From an uncultured Clostridia bacterium (GTDB lineage Bacteria > Bacillota > Clostridia > TANB77 > CAG-508): 18,363 nucleotides of DNA. Location: positions 1 to 18,363 of the forward strand of contig CAKPDO010000032.1 in NCBI GenBank assembly GCA_934148985.1. The letters are read 5' to 3'. The translations under genes and the position numbers were made by a program. This document shows, in pieces, positions 7,012-15,537 of the stretch. Every line of letters begins with the position of its first letter. Positions within the stretch are counted from its first letter, which is position 1. The notes under the pieces were generated by a model that was not told the origin of the DNA, did not search any database, and was given only the letters and a program-made list of their open reading frames with translations.

Positions 7012-7170
7012 ACGAAGAAGCCATTAATGATTATAGGAGCTAGGAAAATTAAAAAACGTACATAATAACGAGTTTTTATTTATTTGGGAGATGTAGGAAT
7101 TTTAAATAAAATGTTAAAAATTAATGTTTAATAATGTAGATATATCAGTTCAGTTGGATGCTACTTTTTT
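7012..7170 (+). ncRNA. Possible small RNA or leader transcript
   Basis: The region downstream of the promoter at 6977 has a weak hairpin closed by GTAG (7136-7139) / CTAC (7161-7164) followed by six T, which could end a transcript of about 160 nt. A 12-codon frame begins at ATG 7038 but has no well-spaced ribosome binding site. This is weakly supported. In the rest of 6705-7270 I see only the features listed separately. Confidence 0.25.
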
Positions 7171-7181
7171 AATTAAATAAC

Positions 7182-7247
7182 ATTTCTTAATAAATTATAT
7201 TAAAAAAATACAAAGTAATTGCAAAAAGAAATACAATATGATATTAT
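7182..7247 (+). promoter_or_regulatory. Promoter with upstream 18-mer shared with the GT2 gene
   Basis: TTGCAA (7219-7224), 17 bp, TATTAT (7242-7247) lies just before the gene at 7271. Upstream, ATTTCTTAATAAATTATA (7182-7199) is repeated exactly at 8963-8980, again in front of a TTGCAA-17-TATAAT promoter, suggesting shared control. Confidence 0.6.
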
Positions 7248-7270
7248 AACTAAAAAAGGAGGAAAATTAA

Positions 7271-8461
7271 ATGGCAAATCAAGAAGAAATATGGAGTAAA
7301 TTAGGAGAAGAAAAAATTATAAATGATGAGGAAATAAAAAAAGCAATAACTAAGTATAGTAATTTATATGTTGATTCATATAAAAAGAAAGAAAATTTGG
7401 TTGGAACGACTCCCATTGGAACTGCTTATTATAGCAAAACGGTAACTGAAGATGGATTGAATTGGTATAAACGAAGTTATGGAGTATCAAATGGATATGA
7501 AGGTATATCGATAGTTACTAATCAAGAACTTACATCAAACATTGAAGGTAATGAGGTTTTTGATAATACTAATATTTTTGATAATGATAATCCAAATTTA
7601 AATTGTTTGAAAATTATAGATAGAACAGGGACTTTAGGAACTGGAAAAAAGGCTTTTTTTAAAATTGATGGATTTACTTTTATGGCAAGTGAAAAAGGAT
7701 TTGAAGAATTAGGAAATAAATACAAATCAAATGCTTTAGAAATAAAGAACAAGGTTAAAATTTGCCTAGAATTATTAGGGATAGATAGTGAAAAATATAT
7801 AAGTGAGTTTGAAAGTAAAGTCGAAAAGAAGATAGAAGAAGAAAAAAGTGCTACGTCAAAAGATATGGCAACAGAAGAATTAGAAAATGAAGAAAAAATA
7901 GTAGAAGAACCTGTAATCAAAGCAATAACTGAAGAAGATATTCAAACAGATATTGAAGAAGAAGGTCAAGAAATAAAAAAAGATGAACTAGGTAAAGGGA
8001 AAAAAATAGAGGAAACACAAGAAACACAAGAAGAACAACCACAAAATTTAGTAGAAGAGATAGTTGAAAAAGAAGATGAAAATCCTTTATCTAAACCAGT
8101 AGAAGAATTGCAGGCTGATAAAGAAAAGGAAGATATAGAAATAGAAAAAAAAGCTGAAGAAAGCATTTCAACAGAAATTGAAGAAAATAACCAAAACATT
8201 GCGCCAAATAAACAGATAGAAGAAGTACATAATGCGGAAAAAGAAATAATTCGTGGACAAATCAATAAAGAAGAACCTTTAAAGATGTATCAAGGATTAT
8301 CAGAGAAAGAAGCTTCAAAAATATTGAGAGAATTTAATGCATATACGAATGTTCCAATGGCAACACCAGTAAAGAAAAAATGGAGAGAAATAATTGCAAT
8401 AAAGATAAAAGAATTAGCTCAAAAAGGTAAAGAAACAATTGAAAATTGGCTTAATAGATGA
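7271..8461 (+). CDS. Unrecognised glutamate-rich protein
   Basis: I do not recognise this 396-residue protein. Residues 1-180 look like a folded domain (WSKLGEEKIINDEEIKKAITKY ... VGTTPIGTAYYSKTV ... FKIDGFTFMASEKGFEELGNKY). Residues about 185-345 are a low-complexity, Glu/Lys-rich, highly acidic and probably extended or coiled segment. The end (KKKWREIIAIKIKELAQKGKETIENWLNR) is a basic amphipathic helix that could bind membrane or nucleic acid. There is no signal peptide or membrane segment, so it is probably cytoplasmic. The start follows AGGAGG at 7257-7262. It is followed after 25 bases by another unknown gene that also ends in a basic amphipathic helix, so the two probably form an operon and may work together. 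Confidence 0.85.
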   Translation: MANQEEIWSKLGEEKIINDEEIKKAITKYSNLYVDSYKKKENLVGTTPIGTAYYSKTVTEDGLNWYKRSYGVSNGYEGISIVTNQELTSNIEGNEVFDNTNIFDNDNPNLNCLKIIDRTGTLGTGKKAFFKIDGFTFMASEKGFEELGNKYKSNALEIKNKVKICLELLGIDSEKYISEFESKVEKKIEEEKSATSKDMATEELENEEKIVEEPVIKAITEEDIQTDIEEEGQEIKKDELGKGKKIEETQETQEEQPQNLVEEIVEKEDENPLSKPVEELQADKEKEDIEIEKKAEESISTEIEENNQNIAPNKQIEEVHNAEKEIIRGQINKEEPLKMYQGLSEKEASKILREFNAYTNVPMATPVKKKWREIIAIKIKELAQKGKETIENWLNR

Positions 8462-8486
8462 GATTTAAACAAATAGGAGAGTTACT

Positions 8487-8921
8487 ATGGATGAAAAGTA
8501 TAAAAAATCGCTTTCAGAAGTCTATGAAATATTAAAATTGATGCCAGAGTCAATTTTAAATAAGATACCTCAAAAATTAAAGGACATTATCAGAAATGAA
8601 AGAGATAGGGAATATAAAATTATAGTTAAAGAGCCATTAAATATTGAAAATTTTCAATATGAAACGATAGTATTGTTGGGAATGATATATAGAGATTTTT
8701 TGTGCAATGATAATGAGAAAATAATATTGCAACAAAAGGAAACAGAACTAGCAAATCAGTATGATGAAGAGATAAAAAAAAGGTATAACATAGATGATGT
8801 ATTCAACAGTAGAAAAACGATAAACAAAGAAAATAGTGAAAGTTTACCAATAAAAGCAGAGGAAGAGAAAAAATGGTTCAATAAAATATTTGACTTAGTT
8901 AAAGGTATATTCAAAAGTTAA
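8487..8921 (+). CDS. Unrecognised small protein, operon partner of the gene at 7271
   Basis: A 144-residue protein of unknown function. It begins with helical sequence (YEILKLMPESILNKIPQKLKDIIRNE), has a central segment YDEEIKKRYNIDDVFNS, a charged linker, and ends in an amphipathic helix KKWFNKIFDLVKGIFKS. Proteins with this general layout seem common in gut Clostridia, but I cannot name a family. The start at 8487 follows AGGAGAG. It lies 25 bases after the previous gene with no terminator between, so cotranscription is likely. It has no signal peptide or membrane helix. Confidence 0.85.
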   Translation: MDEKYKKSLSEVYEILKLMPESILNKIPQKLKDIIRNERDREYKIIVKEPLNIENFQYETIVLLGMIYRDFLCNDNEKIILQQKETELANQYDEEIKKRYNIDDVFNSRKTINKENSESLPIKAEEEKKWFNKIFDLVKGIFKS

Positions 8922-8962
8922 AAAATTAACACAACCAGTAAAAATCAATATCTACACAATAA

Positions 8963-9026
8963 ATTTCTTAATAAATTATAAATATTTCCCAAAAACATTG
9001 CAAAAATCAAATATCAATAGTATAAT
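8963..9026 (+). promoter_or_regulatory. Promoter of the GT2 gene with shared upstream 18-mer
   Basis: TTGCAA (8998-9003), 17 bp, TATAAT (9021-9026) is a near-consensus promoter. The exact 18-mer found at 7182-7199 is repeated at 8963-8980, 17 bases upstream of the -35. Confidence 0.7.
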
Positions 9027-9069
9027 ATAGCATGTAGTGAAATAAAATAAAAAAGAGAGGGAAAAATAA

Positions 9070-10299
9070 ATGAAATATGTATATTTATTAAGGCAAGCGC
9101 TTGTATATTTAATAGTAATATTTTGGATATATGAATTTGCAGTAAGCTTGTGTGCACTAATAAAATTCAAAGAAAAACCACTACTAAAAAACAAAAAGCA
9201 CAAATTCATGGCAATAATACCAGCACATAACGAAGAAAAAGTAATAGTAAATCTAATAGAAAGTCTAAAAAATCAAGACTATGACAAAAACTTATATGAT
9301 ATCTATGTAATAGCAGACAATTGCACAGACAATACAGCAAAATATGCAAAAGAAGCTGGAGCAATAGTATATAAAAGATTTGATGAAACAAAAAAGACAA
9401 AAGGATATGCACTAAATTGGTTCTTAAAGCAAAAAATAGAAGAAAAAGCAGACTACGATGCATTTTTAGTATTTGATGCAGATAACATAGTAGACAAAAA
9501 CTTCATAAAAGTAATGAATAGAAAACTATGTCAAGGAGAAGAAGTAGTACAAGGATATAAAGATATCAAAAATCCAACAGAAAGCTGGGTATCAGCAGGA
9601 TATGCGTTCTTTTACTGGACAATGCATAGATTTTACCATCTAGCAAGATACAATGTAGGACTATCACCATTATTAAATGGAACAGGATTTATGGTAAAAT
9701 TTGATTTAATAAAAGAAACAGGATGGGATACAAAAACATTAACAGAAGACATAGAGTTTTCATTAAAACAAATAATAAAAGGAAAAAGATTAGGATGGGC
9801 AACAGATGCAATAGTATATGATGAACAACCAGAAAAATTCAAAGCATCATGGACACAAAGAACGAGGTGGACAGTAGGGCACATACAATGTATGAAAATA
9901 TACACAAAAGACTTAGCAAAAGCCGTAAAAACAAACAAGACAATAATGAATTTTGATGGATTATTATATATAGTAGGAAGTATACCAATGTTTGTATTAT
10001 CAATGGTTTTACTATTATCAAATTTCGTTATATATGCAGTAGATACGATGACAACAGCAGAACTAATAATAAATATAGTAAGATATATAGTACCAACATT
10101 TTTCTTCCCAATATTTACGGCCTTATTTACAATGTATTTAGATAAGAAACCAATAAAACCAATGTTAAAATGGGCATTATATTATCCATTATTTATGGGA
10201 ACATGGCTATTAATAAACTTTAAATGTCTATTTAAACAAGACACAACTTGGGAGAAAATCGACCATGTACGTAGTGTAGATATAAAAGAAATAGCATAA
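9070..10299 (+). CDS. Membrane glycosyltransferase, family GT2
   Basis: This 409-residue enzyme probably transfers sugar from a nucleotide-sugar at the cytoplasmic face of the membrane, for cell-surface polysaccharide or glycolipid. An N-terminal helix (about 11-31) is followed by the GT-A domain: PAHNEE (51-56), the metal-binding DADN (136-139), TED (225-227, catalytic base region), and QRTRW (263-267), the Q-x-x-R-W motif of processive GT2 enzymes. Three C-terminal membrane segments lie near 297-322, 333-356 and 367-385. Substrate cannot be told; hyaluronan/chitin-synthase-like and lipid glycosyltransferase roles are both possible. It has its own promoter (8998-9026) and terminator. Codon use is extremely A-ending throughout. 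Confidence 0.9.
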   Translation: MKYVYLLRQALVYLIVIFWIYEFAVSLCALIKFKEKPLLKNKKHKFMAIIPAHNEEKVIVNLIESLKNQDYDKNLYDIYVIADNCTDNTAKYAKEAGAIVYKRFDETKKTKGYALNWFLKQKIEEKADYDAFLVFDADNIVDKNFIKVMNRKLCQGEEVVQGYKDIKNPTESWVSAGYAFFYWTMHRFYHLARYNVGLSPLLNGTGFMVKFDLIKETGWDTKTLTEDIEFSLKQIIKGKRLGWATDAIVYDEQPEKFKASWTQRTRWTVGHIQCMKIYTKDLAKAVKTNKTIMNFDGLLYIVGSIPMFVLSMVLLLSNFVIYAVDTMTTAELIINIVRYIVPTFFFPIFTALFTMYLDKKPIKPMLKWALYYPLFMGTWLLINFKCLFKQDTTWEKIDHVRSVDIKEIA

Positions 10300-10306
10300 A
10301 TTAAAG

Positions 10307-10349
10307 GCTAGGTCTAAAATAGGAAGTTTTAGTCCTAGCTAATTTTTTT
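10307..10349 (+). terminator. Terminator after the GT2 gene
   Basis: Stem 10307-10319 / 10327-10339 (GCTAGG and CTAAAA pairing with TTTTAG and CCTAGC around one T-T mismatch), a 7-nt loop, then AATTTTTTT. Confidence 0.8.
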
Positions 10350-10370
10350 AGGAAGGAATGTGAATAAAAA

Positions 10371-11870
10371 ATGAAGAAATCAAAAATAATACATTTAGCA
10401 CTAATAGCTGTTGGAATAATATTTGTTTTGCTTCCAGCGTTTCATAGAGGCTTATGGTTTGATGAAAGCTATTCAGTAGCAATAGCAAATAAAGGATTTG
10501 GCCAAATTTGGCAAATAACAGGAAATGATGTACATCCGGCATTATATTATTGGTTGTTACACATTGTTAATATGATTTTTGGAGCAAATATTATAGCATA
10601 CAGGCTTTTATCAGCACTTGCAATAATAATATTAGGAATACTTGGATATACACACATAAGAAAAGATTTTGGAGAAAAAACAGGAATTGCGTTTTCATTT
10701 TTCTCATACTTTTTACCAATTATGAATACATATGCTCAAGAAATTAGAATGTATTCATGGTCTTGTTTATTAGTTACATTAATGGCAATTTATGGATATA
10801 GATTTTACAAGGCAGTTTCAAATAATGACGAAAAAGCAAAATTAAAAAATCTATGTTTATTTGGATTTTTCAGCATTTGCTCATGTTACGTACACTATTA
10901 TGCCTTAGTAACAGCATGTTTAATAAATTTAATGCTTTTAATTTATCTAATAAAAAATGTTAAAAATGATAAAAAATCACTAAGAAACTTCTTAATATTA
11001 GCAGTTGTACAAATTGCTTTATACATTCCATGGCTTATATATTTTGTAGGACAATTAAAACATGTTGGTGGTGGATTTTGGATAAAAGTAGGATTGGTAA
11101 ACACAACAGTAGAAGTATTGGGATTTCAATTTAGAAGACAGCTTGATACAGATTTTACATTTAATATGCAAACAATCACATCCTTAATTGCATCAGTTTT
11201 AATGTATATTTATATAGGTGTAAAAATGTACAAAATGAAAAAAGAAAAACAAGATATAAAACCAGCAGTATTAAGCACAATAGGATATGTTGGTGTGATT
11301 GCAATAATTGGTCTTGCATCTATTATAACTCCAATTCTTTACTCAAGATATTTACTAGTAATGACTGGATTATACATATTCACATTTAGTTTTATTACAT
11401 CAAAAGAGAAAAATAAAATTATTGTGGGTATTATATGCGGAGTTACTTTAGTTTTAGCAATAGCAAGTAATATTACAAATATGAAAATAAATTATGATAG
11501 TTCAAATAGTGAATTATATAATTACATAAATGAAGAAATTAAACCAGATGATATAATAATATATTCAAATATTGGAAATGGTGGAGTTGTTGCAGCATAT
11601 TTTCCAGATAATAAACAATACTTTTTAAATTTTGCATACTGGGATGTAGAAGAAGCCTATAAAGCATATGGACCAGGAATGGAAACAGTAACAAATTGGG
11701 ACTTCTTGAAAGATTATAAAGGAAGAATTTGGCTAATAGATTCAGAATATATGGGACTATATAATGATGAATTTCCAAAAGAAAATATAACAATATTAAA
11801 AGAAACAAAAAGAATTGATACAACATATCACAATTACATTTATAATGTAATGTTAGTAGAAAAAAATTAA
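10371..11870 (+). CDS. GT39/ArnT-like membrane glycosyltransferase
   Basis: This 499-residue polytopic membrane protein uses a lipid-linked sugar and transfers it on the outer face of the membrane. The N-terminal signature is clear: a first membrane helix, then WFDESYS (29-35) with the acidic pair Asp31-Glu32 expected of the catalytic loop, then DVHPALYYWLLH (53-64), followed by about ten further hydrophobic helices. The C-terminal ~100 residues form a soluble extracellular domain. Acceptor (protein, teichoic acid or glycolipid) is unknown. It follows the GT2 gene; a GT2 that makes a polyprenyl-phosphate sugar and a GT39 that uses it are a common pairing, though a terminator separates them here. 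The start follows AGGAAGG with a slightly long spacer. Confidence 0.88.
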   Translation: MKKSKIIHLALIAVGIIFVLLPAFHRGLWFDESYSVAIANKGFGQIWQITGNDVHPALYYWLLHIVNMIFGANIIAYRLLSALAIIILGILGYTHIRKDFGEKTGIAFSFFSYFLPIMNTYAQEIRMYSWSCLLVTLMAIYGYRFYKAVSNNDEKAKLKNLCLFGFFSICSCYVHYYALVTACLINLMLLIYLIKNVKNDKKSLRNFLILAVVQIALYIPWLIYFVGQLKHVGGGFWIKVGLVNTTVEVLGFQFRRQLDTDFTFNMQTITSLIASVLMYIYIGVKMYKMKKEKQDIKPAVLSTIGYVGVIAIIGLASIITPILYSRYLLVMTGLYIFTFSFITSKEKNKIIVGIICGVTLVLAIASNITNMKINYDSSNSELYNYINEEIKPDDIIIYSNIGNGGVVAAYFPDNKQYFLNFAYWDVEEAYKAYGPGMETVTNWDFLKDYKGRIWLIDSEYMGLYNDEFPKENITILKETKRIDTTYHNYIYNVMLVEKN

Positions 11871-11876
11871 AAGTTG

Positions 11877-11907
11877 TCAGCCTAAGATAGATAATATCAA
11901 AGGCTGA
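11877..11907 (+). other. Small hairpin between the GT39 and Asp23-fusion genes
   Basis: TCAGCCT (11877-11883) pairs with AGGCTGA (11901-11907). There is no T run, so it is not a good terminator; it may be an mRNA processing or leader structure. Confidence 0.4.
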
Positions 11908-11929
11908 TAATTGTAAGAAAGGAAAAAAT

Positions 11930-12766
11930 ATGTTTGAAAATATAAAAGTATATGCTTTCGTTGGCCCATCAGGTACTGGAAAAAGCTATAGAGCACAAAT
12001 GGTGGCAGGAGAAAAAGACGTACATTTTATAATTGATGATGGACTTTTAATAAATGATAATAAGGTTATTGCTGGAGAATCAGCTAAAAAGGCTTCGACA
12101 AAAGTTGCAACAGTACAAAAAGCACTATTTTTACATGATGATGAAAAAGAAGTTATACAAAAGGCGTTAAAAAAATATAAAGTAAAGAAATTACTAATAC
12201 TTGGGACATCAGATAGAATGGTTGCAAAAATTGCAGAAAATTTGGGACTACCAAATGTGTCTGATACAACATATATTACTGATGTTGCAACAGAAGAAGA
12301 AATGAAAACAGCAAGAAATATAAGGGTTACAGAAGGAAAACACGTAATTCCTGTTCCAACATTTGAAATAAAAAAAGATTTTTCGGGATATTTATTAGAC
12401 CCACTTCAAATTTTCAAATCAAAAGGAAAAGGAAAAATGCCATATATTTCTGAAAAATCAATAATAAGGCCTACATTTAGCTATTTAGGAAATTTTACGA
12501 TTTCAGATTCAGTTTTTAGACAAATTGCAGAATTTCAGGCAGAAAAAATGCCTGAAATTTATAAAGTTTTAAGAACACGCGTACAAAATTACGGTGCTGG
12601 ACCTTTAATTGATATGGAAGTTAGTGTTGTATATGGATATAATGTAGCAGAGGGATTAACAGAATTTAAGAAAAGAATAACCAAGGAAATTGAAAATTTA
12701 ACAGCAATGAATGTAATAAGTTTAAATGTAGTTGCCAAGAATATTGTAGTTTTAGAAAATGTTTAA
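11930..12766 (+). CDS. P-loop ATPase fused to an Asp23/Gls24 domain
   Basis: The 278-residue protein combines an N-terminal nucleotide-binding domain, with Walker A GPSGTGKS (12-19) after a hydrophobic strand, and a C-terminal Asp23/Gls24-type domain (about 179-273: SYLGNFTISDSVFRQIA ... IDMEVSVVYGYNVAEGLTEFKKRI ... SLNVVAKNIVV). Asp23 proteins are abundant membrane-proximal envelope-stress proteins in Gram-positives. No membrane helix is present. The role is not established; nucleotide-controlled assembly at the envelope is one possibility. The start follows AAGAAAGGA. It lies 59 bases after the GT39 gene and may be cotranscribed with it; glgP downstream has its own promoter. Confidence 0.88.
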   Translation: MFENIKVYAFVGPSGTGKSYRAQMVAGEKDVHFIIDDGLLINDNKVIAGESAKKASTKVATVQKALFLHDDEKEVIQKALKKYKVKKLLILGTSDRMVAKIAENLGLPNVSDTTYITDVATEEEMKTARNIRVTEGKHVIPVPTFEIKKDFSGYLLDPLQIFKSKGKGKMPYISEKSIIRPTFSYLGNFTISDSVFRQIAEFQAEKMPEIYKVLRTRVQNYGAGPLIDMEVSVVYGYNVAEGLTEFKKRITKEIENLTAMNVISLNVVAKNIVVLENV

Positions 12767-12772
12767 AAATTC

Positions 12773-12801
12773 TTGACAAAAAAAATATTTTAATAGATAA
12801 T
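12773..12801 (+). promoter_or_regulatory. Sigma-A promoter of glgP
   Basis: TTGACA (12773-12778), 17 bp, GATAAT (12796-12801), beginning just after the stop codon of the previous gene and about 40 bases before the glgP start, which has AAGGAGG at 12827-12833. Confidence 0.75.
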
Positions 12802-12842
12802 ATCTAAAGGAAAAAAGAAAGATACCAAGGAGGACGAAATAA

Positions 12843-15422
12843 ATGTACATATTTAATAAAATAACTGTAAAACCACAGTTACCAAAAAGCATAAACAGAT
12901 TAGACGAAATAGCAAACAACTTATGGTGGAGCTGGAATTCAGAATATTTAAGACTACTTAAGAAAATAGATAGAGATTTATGGGAAACAGTAGAAAAAAA
13001 TCCTGTAAAATTCTTAAAGAGAGTATCACAGGAAAGACTAGAAATGGCAGCAAAAGATTCTAGCTTTGTGAAAGAATATGAAAAAGTATTAAAAAATTAT
13101 GAAGACTATATGTCAAGCAAAGACACATGGTTTAATAAAAAATATCCAGACAATAAAAATGATTTAATAGCATATTTTTCAGCTGAATATGGATTAGATG
13201 AAACAATGCCAATATATTCTGGAGGACTTGGAATACTATCAGGCGACCATCTAAAATCAGCAAGTGACCTAGGAATTCCTTTAGTAGGGGTAGGTTTACT
13301 TTATAAAAATGGATATTTTCATCAAAAAATAGAAGGATATGGAATACAAAAATCAGAATATAAAAATATAGAATTAGATAATATGCCGATACATCCAGTA
13401 AAAAAAGAAGATGGAGAAGATTTACTTATAGAAACAAAATTCCAAAAAAGAACAGTATATTTGAAAGTATGGAAAATAAATGTAGGAAGAATATGCTTAT
13501 ATTTATTAGATTCAGATATAGACAAAAATAGTCCAGAAGATAGAGAAACAACTCTAAAATTATATGGTGGAGATCAAGATATGAGAATTCGCCAAGAAAT
13601 AGTTTTGGGAATTGCGGGGGTAAAGCTTTTAAAAGAACTTGGACTAAATCCAACTATATATCATATGAATGAAGGACACTCAGCATTTTTGACATTAGAG
13701 CTAATAAGAAATACAATAGCCGAAAAACAAGTATCATTTGAAATAGCAAGGGATATAGTAACATCAAAAACAGTATTTACAACACACACTCCAGTTCCAG
13801 CAGGAAATGATATATTCCCAGTAGATTTAGTTGAAAGATATTTCAAAGAATTCTGGCCAAAAATGGGACTAGAAAGAGAAGAGTTCTTGAAACTAGGAAT
13901 GAAACCATGCGACCAATTGGAACCTGGATTTAATATGGGAATATTAGCATTAAAAATAGCAGGTAAGAAAAATGGTGTAAGTAAACTACATGGAGAAGTA
14001 TCAAGAGAATTATTTGGAGATGTATGGCCAAATATTGCAGCAAATGAATCTCCAATAACATATGTAACAAACGGTATACATACATGTTCATGGGTACCAC
14101 AAAATTTAAAAGAACTATACAACAAATATTTAACATCACCAACGACTCCATATTGGCAAGACAAAATATATTTGGATGATACATGGAAAAGAATAAAAAA
14201 TATTCCAGATAAAGAGCTATGGAATGCGCATTTAGATAGAAAAGAAAAATTGATACAAATAATAAAAGAAAACACAACTAATAGATTAAGAAGAGCGGGA
14301 GTGAGCTATGATGAAATAAAAGAAATGATATCTGGAATTTCGTCAAGTGACCTAATAATTGGATTTGCAAGAAGATTTGCAACATATAAAAGGGCAACAT
14401 TAATATTTAATGATTTAGAAAGAATAACAGAAATATTGAATGATAGTGAACATCCTGTAAGATTAGTATTTGCCGGAAAAGCACATCCAGCAGATAAAGA
14501 AGGACAAGATTTAATAAAATTTATACATGAAATATCTATGAAACCACAATTTAGAGGCAAAGTATTTTTATTAGAAAACTATAATATAGCAATGTCAAGA
14601 TATCTAATAAGTGGTGTAGATGTATGGTTAAACAATCCACGTAGGCCAATGGAAGCTTCTGGAACATCTGGCCAAAAAGCATCTGTAAATGGAGTTATAA
14701 ACTTTAGCGTACTAGACGGATGGTGGGCAGAAGGATATGACCAAACTAATGGATGGACAATTGGTACAGACAAAGAATATCAATCTTATGCAGAGCAAGA
14801 TATTGCAGATAGCCAAAGTATGTATAAAACATTAGAAACAAAAATTATTCCAACATTCTACAATAGGCCAAGTGAAAATGAGCCATCAGAAGAATGGATG
14901 AAAATAATGAAACAGTCAATAATAACAACAGGTGGAAAATACAGTACAGCAAGAATGCTTGTAGATTATACAAATAATTTATATATACCATTAATTAATT
15001 TATATGATGAACATTTTTCTAAATTAGATGAAGCGGCTAGCTTTACATCTTGGAAAAAACACGTAAAGGATAATTGGGATAATATTTTAATAGAACAAAC
15101 AGATAATCCTGAAAACATAAAAATTGATGCTGGAGAATCTATAGAGGTTGGTTGTAAAGTTACACTTCCAAATCTTGAAAAAGAGGATATAAAAGTAGAA
15201 GTATATTGTGGTAAAATTTCAGACGATGGCCGTGTTGAAAATATAACAATAGTTCCTATGAAACTTGTTTCTGAAGAGAAAGAGTATAAAAGATATACTT
15301 ATACTGCTAAAATTTCTTTGTCATCAGGTGGAAATTATGGATATACTTTTAGAGTTATGCCAACAAATGAAATGCTTTTGGATAGTGAAAATTTAGATTT
15401 AGTTAAGTGGATAACAAAATAA
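12843..15422 (+). CDS. glgP: Alpha-glucan (glycogen/maltodextrin) phosphorylase
   Basis: This PLP enzyme (family GT35) releases glucose-1-phosphate from the ends of alpha-1,4-glucans, mobilising glycogen or maltodextrin in the cytoplasm. The 859-residue protein belongs to the DUF3417-containing branch: N-terminal NRLDEIANNLWWSWNSEY (19-36), then AEYGLDETMPIYSGGLGILSGDHLKSASDLG, YHMNEGHSAF, and the PLP motif EASGTSGQKASVNG with the cofactor lysine at residue 612, followed by FSVLDGWWAEGYD. A C-terminal beta-rich domain (about 755-859) is typical of this branch. The start follows AAGGAGG. Codons are mainly A-ending for most of the gene, but become T-ending in the last ~400 bases. No CGG codon occurs in frame. 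Confidence 0.95.
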   Translation: MYIFNKITVKPQLPKSINRLDEIANNLWWSWNSEYLRLLKKIDRDLWETVEKNPVKFLKRVSQERLEMAAKDSSFVKEYEKVLKNYEDYMSSKDTWFNKKYPDNKNDLIAYFSAEYGLDETMPIYSGGLGILSGDHLKSASDLGIPLVGVGLLYKNGYFHQKIEGYGIQKSEYKNIELDNMPIHPVKKEDGEDLLIETKFQKRTVYLKVWKINVGRICLYLLDSDIDKNSPEDRETTLKLYGGDQDMRIRQEIVLGIAGVKLLKELGLNPTIYHMNEGHSAFLTLELIRNTIAEKQVSFEIARDIVTSKTVFTTHTPVPAGNDIFPVDLVERYFKEFWPKMGLEREEFLKLGMKPCDQLEPGFNMGILALKIAGKKNGVSKLHGEVSRELFGDVWPNIAANESPITYVTNGIHTCSWVPQNLKELYNKYLTSPTTPYWQDKIYLDDTWKRIKNIPDKELWNAHLDRKEKLIQIIKENTTNRLRRAGVSYDEIKEMISGISSSDLIIGFARRFATYKRATLIFNDLERITEILNDSEHPVRLVFAGKAHPADKEGQDLIKFIHEISMKPQFRGKVFLLENYNIAMSRYLISGVDVWLNNPRRPMEASGTSGQKASVNGVINFSVLDGWWAEGYDQTNGWTIGTDKEYQSYAEQDIADSQSMYKTLETKIIPTFYNRPSENEPSEEWMKIMKQSIITTGGKYSTARMLVDYTNNLYIPLINLYDEHFSKLDEAASFTSWKKHVKDNWDNILIEQTDNPENIKIDAGESIEVGCKVTLPNLEKEDIKVEVYCGKISDDGRVENITIVPMKLVSEEKEYKRYTYTAKISLSSGGNYGYTFRVMPTNEMLLDSENLDLVKWITK

Positions 15423-15447
15423 TAATACAATCATTGGCATATTGGCA

Positions 15448-15515
15448 CATTGGGACCGGTTCTTTTTGGGTAATTTGCCCCATTGGGACCGGTTCTTTTT
15501 GGGACCATTTGTCCC
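15448..15515. repeat. REP-like element, two direct cores
   Basis: CATTGGGACCGGTTCTTTTT starts at 15448 and again at 15481, each extending 3 bases further, 33 bp apart. GGGAC/GTCCC (15501-15505/15511-15515) can form a terminal hairpin. It occupies the space between glgP and rnhA and stops just before the rnhA ribosome binding site. Confidence 0.85.
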
Positions 15516-15537
15516 AGCAAAAAAAGGAGTTGATTAA

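Noticed and set aside
13661..14275. Long antisense open frames inside glgP and other genes
   Set aside because: They mirror strongly coding sequence on the + strand, have no ribosome binding sites and encode low-complexity hydrophobic products.
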